Shown here: piece by piece, positions 54,809-63,341 of the stretch | How the letters are laid out: every line of letters starts with the position of its first letter | Numbering within the stretch: the stretch's first letter is position 1 | Source of the DNA: Zunongwangia endophytica | GTDB taxonomy: Bacteria; Bacteroidota; Bacteroidia; Flavobacteriales; Flavobacteriaceae | Assembly (NCBI RefSeq): GCF_030409505.1 | Contig: NZ_JAUFPZ010000002.1 | Location: forward strand, 2,487,501-2,551,500 | Length of the DNA: 64,000 nucleotides | Direction of reading: 5' to 3' | Translations under genes and position numbers: made by a program | The notes under the pieces: generated by a model | Databases searched by the model: none | Told to the model about the DNA's origin: nothing | The model's input: only the letters and a program-made list of their open reading frames with translations

Positions 54809-55647
54809 TTTTCTAGTTCTATAGGATTATTTTTTTTAGCCAGTTCTGCTCGATGCTTTCTAAGATAATCTTTTTTATCATCTCCTACAATCTCGACACG
54901 TACCGTCTTGCCACCTTCACCTACATAATTATTGATATAACTAATTGGATCGCTTTCATAGGTTGACAATAAATCCAAAAGCTCCTTTTTCTTAACCTCT
55001 TTATATTTTTCAGGAAAGATCTCGTACTCTAAAGGATTTGCAAGTTCTTCAAAACCAGCGAACTTAAAAACGTATTCAGCTTCGGTATCCTGCAATTCTA
55101 ATATCAGTCCCGGTAAACCTGCAAATTTATAAGGTCCATCGGTAAGTGGAATTTCTGGTGTAAACCAGGCGATATAATCTCTACCTGCAAAACTTGATGT
55201 TGCTTTTTGCACTTGGTATCCAGCGATCTCTTTAGCATCAGCCTGTATTTCCCATTTTATTTGATCTAAAAAGTTTGAATAGTAAAGTTTATCGCTTAAA
55301 AGCTCAATTCCATATCCAATTTTATTTTCTGCTTTATTTTTAAAAATTTGATATTCAAATTCGGTTTTAGCAGCTTCCATTTTACTTCGCCACTTTTCAG
55401 ATCCAATCTCGGCAGCTATCACATTCTTTTTAATGGAATCTTTAAGTGCTGCTCCTCTACTTATAAATAAAGACGAATCATTATTTGCGAAAAGCCACAT
55501 AATTTCAGATTTACTAGATTCTAAATCTGTTGAATCTAATTTATAAGTAAGTTCATAGCCCACTCGATAGTTAAGTTTATTTTGAGCTTTAAGTTGAAAA
55601 GCACTTAACATTAAAACACCTAGAATGAAGATAAATTTATTTTTCAT
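54805..55647 (-). CDS. GLPGLI family protein, paralogue
   Basis: A 280-residue secreted protein with a signal peptide (MKNKFIFILGVLMLSAFQLKAQ) and the motif FAGLPGLILEL. KATSSFAGRDYIAWFTPEIP precedes the motif and mirrors the neighbouring gene, so the two arose by duplication. Both end in NPIELxK. It is the first gene of the GLPGLI-GLPGLI-barrel-cutC unit and overlaps the next by 4 bp. It is probably periplasmic or surface-exposed. The role is unknown. Confidence 0.92.
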   Translation of the reverse strand: MKNKFIFILGVLMLSAFQLKAQNKLNYRVGYELTYKLDSTDLESSKSEIMWLFANNDSSLFISRGAALKDSIKKNVIAAEIGSEKWRSKMEAAKTEFEYQIFKNKAENKIGYGIELLSDKLYYSNFLDQIKWEIQADAKEIAGYQVQKATSSFAGRDYIAWFTPEIPLTDGPYKFAGLPGLILELQDTEAEYVFKFAGFEELANPLEYEIFPEKYKEVKKKELLDLLSTYESDPISYINNYVGEGGKTVRVEIVGDDKKDYLRKHRAELAKKNNPIELEK

Positions 55648-55808
55648 ATTTGATTTCTGATTGATTCATTCACAATATCTTATATAAATTGAAAAGAAAC
55701 AACTAAATCAACTATTTTTTTAGTAATAAAACTAATAACATAGTAATACGGCGGACTGTTTTGCTATTCAAAAAAATAATTATCTTCCGGCTGAATAACA
55801 TATTGTAA

Positions 55809-57287
55809 ATGAACAGCACTTTAAAAAGCCTAATATTAATATCAGGTCCTTTAATTTTCGGAATATTTCAATTTTTACAACCTCCGGCAGAAATGTCTCC
55901 AGAAGCATTTGATGTTTTAGCGATTACGTTATGGATGGCAATTTGGTGGGTAACCGAAATTATCCCAATTGCGGCTACTGCTTTATTACCTATCATACTT
56001 TTTCCTTTAAGTGGTGCTCTCGATATTGGTTTAACCACAGCATCTTACGGTCACAAATATGTTTTCCTATATATGGGTGGCTTTATACTGGCAGTAGCAA
56101 TAGAAAAATGGCAACTACATCGAAGAATAGCACTCAACATTATCAATATCATTGGAACGAATATCAAATTCATCATCCTGGGTTTCATGGTAGCAACCGC
56201 ATTTTTATCTATGTGGATCTCAAATACGGCGACATCTGTAATGATGCTCCCCATCGGGACGGCGATTATCACTCAGTTAAAAGACAACCCAGAAACTAGC
56301 GAAGATGAAAATAAAGTCTTCGGAAAAGCACTAATGTTAGCTATTGCGTATAGCGCATCTATTGGAGGTATCGGTACATTAATTGGAACTCCGCCTAACC
56401 TGGTTTTTGCCGGAATTGTTGAAGAATTATATGGTATTGAAATAAGCTTTTTAAAGTGGGCACTTCTTGGAATACCAATTTCTATCCTGCTGTTAGCCTT
56501 TTGTTGGAAGTATATTACAAGCTTTGCTTTTAAATTTAAACAAACTGAATTCCCCGGTGGTAAAGCCGAAATTAAAAGATTGTTAGAACAATTAGGCAAA
56601 ATTAGTTTACAGGAAAAGCGAGTTTTAATAGTATTTGTACTAACAGCCTTATGCTGGATTACCAGATCCTATTTTCTGCAAGACTTCTTACCCAATGTTG
56701 ACGATACAATAATAGCAATTACCGCCGGAATTTCTTTGTTTTTAATTCCGTCTGGCAAGCAAAAAAAAGATCAAAAAAGACTTTTAAACTGGGAAGAAGC
56801 TGTAAAAATCCCTTGGGGAATCATTTTACTTTTTGGTGGTGGTATGGCCTTAGCCAAAGCTTTCGATGATACGGGATTGGCAAACTGGATTGGTGAGCAA
56901 CTGGTTAATCTAGAGAACTTACCACTATTTTTATTATTGCTGATATTGATTACTGCCATGAACTTTTTAACCGAAGTGACCTCTAACACAGCTACAACCG
57001 CAATGTTGTTACCTATTTTAGCTCCTATGGCACTAGCTTTAAACTTGCATCCTTATTTGTTAATGGTAGCAGCAACTTTAGCGGCGAGTTGTGCTTTTAT
57101 GCTTCCGGTTGCTACACCACCAAATGCAGTAGTATTTGGATCGGGTTATCTAAAAATAGCGGATATGATGAAAACCGGATTTTGGTTAAATATCTTATCT
57201 ATTTTATTAATCAGCCTTATTGTTTATTTCGCTTTACCAATATTATGGGATTTTGATCCTTTTACCATACCAAAGGTTTTTAAATAA
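55809..57287 (+). CDS. DASS family (SLC13) sodium/anion symporter
   Basis: A 492-residue inner-membrane carrier of the divalent anion:sodium symporter family with about 12 hydrophobic segments. Both inverted-repeat halves carry the substrate motif: ISNTATSVMMLPIGTAI near residue 140 and VTSNTATTAMLLPILAPMA near residue 395, each with the Ser-Asn-Thr triplet. GTLIGTPPNLVFAG and VATPPNAVVFGSGY are the paired helix-tip motifs. Substrates are dicarboxylates, sulfate or similar; which one cannot be told. The gene ends at the base before the stop of the sialidase-like gene, with which it converges. Confidence 0.93.
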   Translation: MNSTLKSLILISGPLIFGIFQFLQPPAEMSPEAFDVLAITLWMAIWWVTEIIPIAATALLPIILFPLSGALDIGLTTASYGHKYVFLYMGGFILAVAIEKWQLHRRIALNIINIIGTNIKFIILGFMVATAFLSMWISNTATSVMMLPIGTAIITQLKDNPETSEDENKVFGKALMLAIAYSASIGGIGTLIGTPPNLVFAGIVEELYGIEISFLKWALLGIPISILLLAFCWKYITSFAFKFKQTEFPGGKAEIKRLLEQLGKISLQEKRVLIVFVLTALCWITRSYFLQDFLPNVDDTIIAITAGISLFLIPSGKQKKDQKRLLNWEEAVKIPWGIILLFGGGMALAKAFDDTGLANWIGEQLVNLENLPLFLLLLILITAMNFLTEVTSNTATTAMLLPILAPMALALNLHPYLLMVAATLAASCAFMLPVATPPNAVVFGSGYLKIADMMKTGFWLNILSILLISLIVYFALPILWDFDPFTIPKVFK

Positions 57288-58325
57288 TTAATTTACTCGC
57301 TTCAACCTAAAATACTTAATTCGCTTCCTATCGTAAGTATAGGTAATATGTATTTCTCCGGTTTTAGACTGAATAATGGCTGGATAACTATATTCTCCTA
57401 CCTTTTTATTTTCCAGTTCTAATACATCTTCCCAATGTTCTCCATCTTTAGAATACGCTAAATTTAATTTACTACGACCTTGCCACCAATCTTCACCGCT
57501 TTCCATTGGATTATAAACCATTAGGAAACCTCCACTATCTAGACTTACGGCATCGATACCTGAATTTGGATTTGCTAATTCAGATTCGACAAATTTACTC
57601 CAATTTTCTCCATCATCCCTACTGATGCTTTCTAAAACAACATCTTGATCACTTCTGAAAAAAGCTTTTAAATCGCCATTTTTAAGCTGAATAATAGTCG
57701 GCTGAATTACTTTAGAATCCGAATCTTGATTTACAGGAATCTTCCTCCACGTTTTCCCAAGATCATCTGAAATCTCCATGTGTGCATGCCAAACAGCACC
57801 GTCCTGAAGTTCTACACTCGACGGACTAACAATTCGGCCATTTTCTAGTTGTATTGGCTTATTTTTTATTGGCCCAAGTACTCCTTCAGGCAATAAGATT
57901 TTATCGCTCCACGTTCTCCCCTGATCTTTTGAAGTTTTATAAGCGCCCCACCAGGTAGAAGGCGATGGACCTATCTTATAAAAAAGGAATAAATTTTCAG
58001 GAATATTGAATAAAACAGGATTCCAGGTTGGATAACTAAGCGTATCATTTTCAAAACCATCGGCTACTTTTCTAGGAGAAGACCAACCGGCTTCAGTTTT
58101 TGTGCTGGTATAAATACTCACATCTGAATGTCTTTCGTGGGTGCCGCCAAACCAGGCTGCAATAAGGTCTCCATTTTCTAATTCTTCGATAGTAGATGCG
58201 TGAGCGCTGGGAAAATTCGCTTCAGTATAAATAAAACCCGATTCTAAAACTTCAAATTTCACATCTTGCTGAGCTTTTATATTCAGAAAAGATAATACAA
58301 AACAAATGATACAAATGGTTCTCAT
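57288..58325 (-). CDS. Secreted sialidase-like BNR repeat protein
   Basis: A 345-residue secreted protein with a signal peptide (MRTICIICFVLSFLNIKAQ) and a six-bladed propeller of BNR type. Asp-box-like repeats are TSKDQGRTWSD, SDDLGKTWRK, SRDDGENWSK and AYSKDGEHWED. The N-terminal ENGDLIAAWFGGTHERHSDV matches the BNR_2 family (PF13088). The Arg-Ile-Pro motif of classical sialidases is not seen, so sialidase activity is not assured; related proteins act on other glycans. It sits next to GH35, GH29 and GH3 genes but behind two terminators, with its own candidate promoter and a hairpin leader. Confidence 0.75.
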   Translation of the reverse strand: MRTICIICFVLSFLNIKAQQDVKFEVLESGFIYTEANFPSAHASTIEELENGDLIAAWFGGTHERHSDVSIYTSTKTEAGWSSPRKVADGFENDTLSYPTWNPVLFNIPENLFLFYKIGPSPSTWWGAYKTSKDQGRTWSDKILLPEGVLGPIKNKPIQLENGRIVSPSSVELQDGAVWHAHMEISDDLGKTWRKIPVNQDSDSKVIQPTIIQLKNGDLKAFFRSDQDVVLESISRDDGENWSKFVESELANPNSGIDAVSLDSGGFLMVYNPMESGEDWWQGRSKLNLAYSKDGEHWEDVLELENKKVGEYSYPAIIQSKTGEIHITYTYDRKRIKYFRLKRVN

Positions 58326-58344
58326 AATAGATTCAGATTAAAAC

Positions 58345-58379
58345 AAAAAAAGGGAAGAGGGGAACTAATTCCTCTTCCC
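58345..58379 (-). terminator. Terminator-like hairpin in the sialidase-like gene leader
   Basis: On the minus strand GGGAAGAGG and CCTCTTCCC (58379-58371 with 58360-58352) form a 9-bp stem and run into TTTTTTTGTTTT. It lies 20 bp before the start codon at 58325 and downstream of a candidate -7 box, so it may be an attenuator as well as a second terminator of the GH operon. Confidence 0.75.
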
Positions 58380-58395
58380 AAACCAATGCATAAAA

Positions 58396-58403
58396 CAAAC
58401 TTA
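58396..58403 (-). promoter_or_regulatory. -7-like element ahead of the sialidase-like gene
   Basis: On the minus strand this reads TAAGTTTG, an exact match to TAnnTTTG. It lies between the two terminators at 58470-58501 and 58345-58379. The upstream TTTG is missing at optimal spacing. Confidence 0.35.
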
Positions 58404-58469
58404 CACTAAGTTACTCTTCTATAAGTCGCGAGTTTACATTTTAAGCAAAACTCAATTTAGTATTTTCAG

Positions 58470-58501
58470 AAAAAAGGAAGGAGGATGGCGGTCCTCCTTC
58501 C
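58470..58501 (-). terminator. Terminator of the GH3-GH29-GH29-GH35 operon
   Basis: A 10-bp stem, GGAAGGAGGA with TCCTCCTTCC (58476-58485 and 58492-58501), has a 6-nt loop and on the minus strand runs into TTTTTTCTG. It lies 52 bp after the GH35 stop. Confidence 0.9.
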
Positions 58502-58553
58502 ATTGTCAAACAAACTTTTCACTAACATGTTATGTCGTGAAAAACATGAAGAA

Positions 58554-60404
58554 TTATTGAGACAAGCTTTCCAAAATCGGCTTCACTAAACCTGAAATTG
58601 TCGATTTTGAATCTTCATTAAGCTGCTCAAAAATGGTAATTTCGTTACCTTTTTCTTTTAACCAACATCCCGGTAAATACAGCGTTTGCTGTGGACCAAC
58701 ATTCCAGTATCTACCTAAATTATGTCCGTTAATAAATACAATTCCTTTTCCCCAATCTTGCATGTCTAAGAAAGTATCTCCAATCTCATTTAGATCGAAA
58801 TTCCCCGAATATACGACCGGTAATTTATCTTTTACTTCTTCGGAAGCGTTTACTTGCGGCGCTTGATCGAATGGCGCTTTGTACATTTCCCATCCGCCAG
58901 AGATTTCGTAATCATTTATACTTACTGCGCTGATGATTCCTTTTTTATTTTCGGTCATTTTAGCGCCGTAATTAATACGCCCCATATTTTCTACAAGAAT
59001 TTCTAAACTTCCGTTAAACGGAATTTTAATATCCATCTCGTATTCGTTATTCATACGGTTAAGCTTACCTACATATTTTCCATTTACATAAATTGTTGCA
59101 AAATCTCGTAACCCGGGGATTTGTAATTTCCCGTTAATAGGCTGCGTGAATTTCTTTCTATATAACACATAGCCATAACCCTGATCTAATGCTTCAAAAC
59201 TCATCGGTGCATCAGCAACAACAGCTTCAGACTCTTTTATAAGCTTTAAAGCATTTTGCTTTTTATCCAGTTTAATTTCAGAAATAGAAATAACCGGAAT
59301 TTGCTTCGGAATTTCAGGGATATCGTATGCTACGTACTTCTTCATCAATTCTCTAATCGCTGTATATTTTGGCGTTACCCAGCCTGGTTCAGAAATTGGC
59401 GCATCATAATCATAACTAGTAATATCTGGCTGAATATCATGATCTTCGTTATAATTGGCACCACTGGTAAAAGCGAAATTTGTTCCGCCGTGAACCATGT
59501 AAAAATTGAAATCTACCTCATTTTTAAGATAAACTTCCGTTTGCTTTGCAATCGCATCGGCTCCGATTCTTGTAAAAGGCTCTGCCCAATGATCTAACCA
59601 ACCGGGATAAAATTCGGCTACCATATACGGGCCTTCGTTATTATGATATTTATCTACCGCTTTTTTAAGATTGTTTACATTATTCTCGCCATTGGCAGTT
59701 GGCAAAGCACCTTCTACCGCTCCACCTTCAAAAAGCCAGGTTCCATCTGAAGTAAAAAATGGACCTTCTAAACCCGATTCCTTCAGCATTTTAAAAATCT
59801 TTTGCTTGTAGGCTTTATGATCTTCAGTAGCGATATCTTCTCGTTGTGACACAAAAGAACCAAATTCATTTTCAGCCTGAACCATGATTACGTTTCCACC
59901 TTTATTTACTTGAAGTGGTTTAATTTGCGTCGCCAACTCATTTATGTAAGTTCGGCAAGAATCTAAAAATGCTTCGTTATTTTGACGAATCTTAAGTTCT
60001 GGATTCTTTTGAAGCCACCATGGGTATCCCCCAAATTCCCACTCGGCACACACATAAGGGCCGGGACGCACAATTACAAACAGCCCTTCTTCTTCGGCCA
60101 TTTTTATATATTCCTGAAGATTTTTATTCCCCGACGTCCAATCCCATTCTCCCGGTGCGGTATTATGATAATTCCAGAAAACATACGTAGTGATCGCATT
60201 TAAACCCATAGCTTTTACCATCTTCATGCGATGGCGCCAATAAGGTTTTGGGATCCTGCTATAATGCATTTCTCCCGAATAAATATGAATAGGCTCTCCT
60301 TTATACTGAAAATTACCATCTTCAATTTTAAACACTTCTTTTTGTGCCTGCATGCTAAAACCTACAAGACAAAAAAGAACAATAAGATTCGATAAAATTC
60401 GCAT
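58554..60404 (-). CDS. GH35 beta-galactosidase
   Basis: A 616-residue secreted glycoside hydrolase with a signal peptide (MRILSNLIVLFCLVGFSMQAQ). The GH35 signature GPYVCAEWEFGGYPWWL is at about residue 110. The acid/base is Glu180 in VQAENEFGSF and the nucleophile is Glu264 in MVAEFYPGW. C-terminal beta-sandwich domains contain FINGHNLGRYWNVGPQQTLY, typical of the family. It removes terminal beta-linked galactose from glycans. It starts 3 bp after the GH29 gene stop and is the last gene of the operon. With two fucosidases upstream, the target is probably a fucosylated, galactosylated glycan. Confidence 0.94.
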   Translation of the reverse strand: MRILSNLIVLFCLVGFSMQAQKEVFKIEDGNFQYKGEPIHIYSGEMHYSRIPKPYWRHRMKMVKAMGLNAITTYVFWNYHNTAPGEWDWTSGNKNLQEYIKMAEEEGLFVIVRPGPYVCAEWEFGGYPWWLQKNPELKIRQNNEAFLDSCRTYINELATQIKPLQVNKGGNVIMVQAENEFGSFVSQREDIATEDHKAYKQKIFKMLKESGLEGPFFTSDGTWLFEGGAVEGALPTANGENNVNNLKKAVDKYHNNEGPYMVAEFYPGWLDHWAEPFTRIGADAIAKQTEVYLKNEVDFNFYMVHGGTNFAFTSGANYNEDHDIQPDITSYDYDAPISEPGWVTPKYTAIRELMKKYVAYDIPEIPKQIPVISISEIKLDKKQNALKLIKESEAVVADAPMSFEALDQGYGYVLYRKKFTQPINGKLQIPGLRDFATIYVNGKYVGKLNRMNNEYEMDIKIPFNGSLEILVENMGRINYGAKMTENKKGIISAVSINDYEISGGWEMYKAPFDQAPQVNASEEVKDKLPVVYSGNFDLNEIGDTFLDMQDWGKGIVFINGHNLGRYWNVGPQQTLYLPGCWLKEKGNEITIFEQLNEDSKSTISGLVKPILESLSQ

Positions 60405-60407
60405 TAC

Positions 60408-61868
60408 TTAATAAATTTCAAGATTAGCTAATAATGGATTTGCTTTTGCTGCTTCAATTTCAATTTTTAAAGCGGTGGTTTCTACGGACGGAACTTTTAG
60501 AATTCGCTTATACCCGATCGTTGTGCCTTCAGCAATTTGCTTCCATTCGCCATTTTCCTTTGTACTAATATTGAATTTTTCTACACCTTGTCCTAATTCA
60601 ATATATTCCTGAAGTAATACAAAGTTAACCGTTTTAGCAGTATCAAAAATGATTTCTACTGAAGATTGGATAACATCCTCATCGGTAGCCCAATACGTTT
60701 CAGAATCGCCATCAATTAAATTCTCTGCTGAATATTCTTCTGAATCTCCTCTAAAATTACTTGCTGATATTTGTGCATTTTCAGCTAAATTATTAGCAAA
60801 AACACTATCAATTATTTTTCGCATTCCTAATAAAGAAGCCACATCGTTTTCATGAAATTGTCCTCTTTGATCGGGTGGTACATTTAGTAACAACGTAGAT
60901 CCTCTACCTACCGATTGCATATATGTTGTAAATAATTCTTGTGGAGATTTCACTAAAGAATCTTCCTCTTTATGATAAAACCATCCCGGGCGTATCGAAA
61001 CATCTACCTCAGCCGGAATCCATTTTGTTCCGTCTTTAGCTCCAGTTTGCAACAAATCGCTAATTTCAGGTTTCCCCGCATAAAGTGTATCGGGATTAAT
61101 GATATTCCAATTAGTCGATCCTGCTTCGCCTCTTTCGTTACCTACCCAACGTAAATCTGGACCTGCATCACTAAAAAATAATACAGAAGGCTGAATTTCT
61201 TCTACCATTTCTAAAGTAGTTGGCCAATCGTAATAATTTTGTTTATCGATTCGGCGTTCTTCTTTTGCGCCTCCGTAAAATCCATCGCCTCCATTAGCAC
61301 CATCAAACCACATTTCGAAAATATCGCCGTAATTTGTGAATACTTCTTTTAACTGATTTCGGTAATATTCCACATAAGATTTCTCTCCATAATCTTCACG
61401 ATTACGATCCCAGGGCGACAAGTAAATCCCGAATTTTAAGCCATGTGCTCTGGCAGATTGCGCTACTTCTTTTACTAAATCTCCTTCTCCATCTTTGTAA
61501 GGAGAATTTGAAATGTCATGATCGGTATAATCTGAAGGGAATAATGCAAAACCATCGTGATGTTTTGCGGTTAAAATAACACCTTTAAAACCTGCTTTTT
61601 GCAAAGTTTCCATCCACTGATCGACATCAATATCTGTAGGATTAAAAATCTCTGGAGATTCGTCTCCATATCCCCATTCTTTCCCAGTAAACGTATTGGT
61701 GGTAAAATGAATAAAAGCATTTAATTCCATTTCGTGCCAAGCTAATTGTTCCTTGCTTGGTGTTGGCCCAATAGCTTCTGGTGCTTTTACTTCTTGTTTT
61801 TCCTGGCAGGAAAACAACATTGTTGCGATCCCTAACCCAGCTATAATTCTATTTAAATTCTGAATCAT
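60408..61868 (-). CDS. GH29 alpha-L-fucosidase, lipoprotein
   Basis: A 486-residue enzyme with a lipoprotein signal (MIQNLNRIIAGLGIATMLFSC, lipobox Cys21), so it is anchored in the membrane. The GH29 barrel shows LTAKHHDGFALFPS near residue 100, and the nucleophile is Asp189 in EMWFDGANGG. The C-terminal 130 residues form a beta-sandwich of the F5/8 discoidin type (NLIDGDSETYWATDED). It hydrolyses terminal alpha-L-fucose. It lies 4 bp after the second GH29 gene. The two share under half their residues by eye, so they probably differ in linkage preference. Confidence 0.92.
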   Translation of the reverse strand: MIQNLNRIIAGLGIATMLFSCQEKQEVKAPEAIGPTPSKEQLAWHEMELNAFIHFTTNTFTGKEWGYGDESPEIFNPTDIDVDQWMETLQKAGFKGVILTAKHHDGFALFPSDYTDHDISNSPYKDGEGDLVKEVAQSARAHGLKFGIYLSPWDRNREDYGEKSYVEYYRNQLKEVFTNYGDIFEMWFDGANGGDGFYGGAKEERRIDKQNYYDWPTTLEMVEEIQPSVLFFSDAGPDLRWVGNERGEAGSTNWNIINPDTLYAGKPEISDLLQTGAKDGTKWIPAEVDVSIRPGWFYHKEEDSLVKSPQELFTTYMQSVGRGSTLLLNVPPDQRGQFHENDVASLLGMRKIIDSVFANNLAENAQISASNFRGDSEEYSAENLIDGDSETYWATDEDVIQSSVEIIFDTAKTVNFVLLQEYIELGQGVEKFNISTKENGEWKQIAEGTTIGYKRILKVPSVETTALKIEIEAAKANPLLANLEIY

Positions 61869-61872
61869 TTTT

Positions 61873-63327
61873 TTAATTTTCGATTGAAAATGCTATACCT
61901 GAACTATTTTTTGCTGAACGAATTTCTTTAGGAATTGTAATTTCAATCCTTCCGTTTTTTATTTTGAAATCCACTTTTTTACCGGTTTCCAATAACTTTA
62001 TCTTAGCATTTTCTGAAGGTAAATTTTTACTAAAGCTTATTTTTTTCGGCAGCTCTTCCCCATCCTCGAACATTGCTATTGCATAAATTGTCTCCTCTTT
62101 TTCAGTAAAATAAATATTCTCTTCCTGGTAATCATCGATAGCATGCGTACCATAAATAGCCTCGCCATTTTTCTCTAACCAAGCGCCAATTTCATGTAAC
62201 TGATCAACCACTTCCAGCGGTATAGTTCCATCTGGTTTTGGACCAATCCCAAGAAGCATATTTCCTCCTTTAGCAACCACTTCTACAAGATTATAGAGTA
62301 CTGTAGTAGAAGATTTAAAAGGATCGTTTGGCACATATCCCCAGTTATTCCCTAATGGTAAATTACTTTCCCATGGATTATCTAATTTGGTTTCAGGAAT
62401 TTTACGTTCTGGTGTTTGATAGTTTTCGTATGGCCCATGTACCGTACGATCTGCAAAGATAATTCCCGGTTGTTTTTCTCTAGCCATCTCCGCTATTTTC
62501 GGCATATCGATTTCCTGACTAAAATCTGGAATTGGCGCACCCCAAGCTCTAACTTCATCGTTTACGGTTTCTTTTGGGCGTACCCAACCACCGTCTAACC
62601 AAAGAATATCAACACTACCGTAATCGGTCATTAATTCTTCAATTTGGTTGTAAGAGAATTCTTTGAATTTATTCCAACGCCAATCATACTTTTCGATATC
62701 ATAATTTGCATTTCGGTTGGGTGTTGCATATTTATCCCACCAAAAATATTGCGAATGCCAATCTGGCTTAGAATAATAAGCGCCAATCATAAAATCTTTC
62801 TTTCTAAATGCTTCAAAGATATATTTGGTAACGTTAGCCTTTGGATTATTTTGAAAAGGCCCATTGGTAATTTTGTAATCGGTTTGCTGTGTATCGAACA
62901 TATTAAAACCATCATGATGCTTCGTGGTAAACACCATGTACTTCATCCCCGCAGCTTCCCCAGCTTCTGCCCAACTATCGGGATCGAAATTTACCGGATT
63001 AAAGATCTTATCTAAATTCCAATACCACTTTTTATAATCGTTATAAGCAATAGTACTATCACGCTCTATCCAATCTTCAGAACATAAATTCCAGCTTTCC
63101 ATAATTCCGGGAACCGAATAAATCCCCCAATGAATTAGCATCCCGAATTTAAGATCCTTCCACTCCTCTAGCTTTTCTAAAACCTGAGGATCGGTTGGCG
63201 CCATATATTCCTGAGAGCGACCATGTACTCCATGCTCATCTTCTTCCTGAGTTTGTGCCTGATTTTGTTGCGCAAAAACCAACAGGGCCAAGCAAAAAAG
63301 TGATTTCAGATTATTGAATTTCGACAT
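61873..63327 (-). CDS. GH29 alpha-L-fucosidase, secreted
   Basis: A 484-residue protein with a cleavable signal peptide (MSKFNNLKSLFCLALLVFAQ). The catalytic barrel has FGMLIHWGIYSVPG, FTTKHHDGFNMFDT and the nucleophile Asp245 in VDILWLDGGWVRP. The C-terminal domain is a plain beta-sandwich without the discoidin signature of its neighbour. The region LLGIGPKPDGTIP is typical of the family. It starts 14 bp after the GH3 gene stop. It is likely to release alpha-L-fucose in the periplasm; the linkage is not deducible. Confidence 0.92.
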   Translation of the reverse strand: MSKFNNLKSLFCLALLVFAQQNQAQTQEEDEHGVHGRSQEYMAPTDPQVLEKLEEWKDLKFGMLIHWGIYSVPGIMESWNLCSEDWIERDSTIAYNDYKKWYWNLDKIFNPVNFDPDSWAEAGEAAGMKYMVFTTKHHDGFNMFDTQQTDYKITNGPFQNNPKANVTKYIFEAFRKKDFMIGAYYSKPDWHSQYFWWDKYATPNRNANYDIEKYDWRWNKFKEFSYNQIEELMTDYGSVDILWLDGGWVRPKETVNDEVRAWGAPIPDFSQEIDMPKIAEMAREKQPGIIFADRTVHGPYENYQTPERKIPETKLDNPWESNLPLGNNWGYVPNDPFKSSTTVLYNLVEVVAKGGNMLLGIGPKPDGTIPLEVVDQLHEIGAWLEKNGEAIYGTHAIDDYQEENIYFTEKEETIYAIAMFEDGEELPKKISFSKNLPSENAKIKLLETGKKVDFKIKNGRIEITIPKEIRSAKNSSGIAFSIEN

Positions 63328-63341
63328 TTCTTAGATATATT

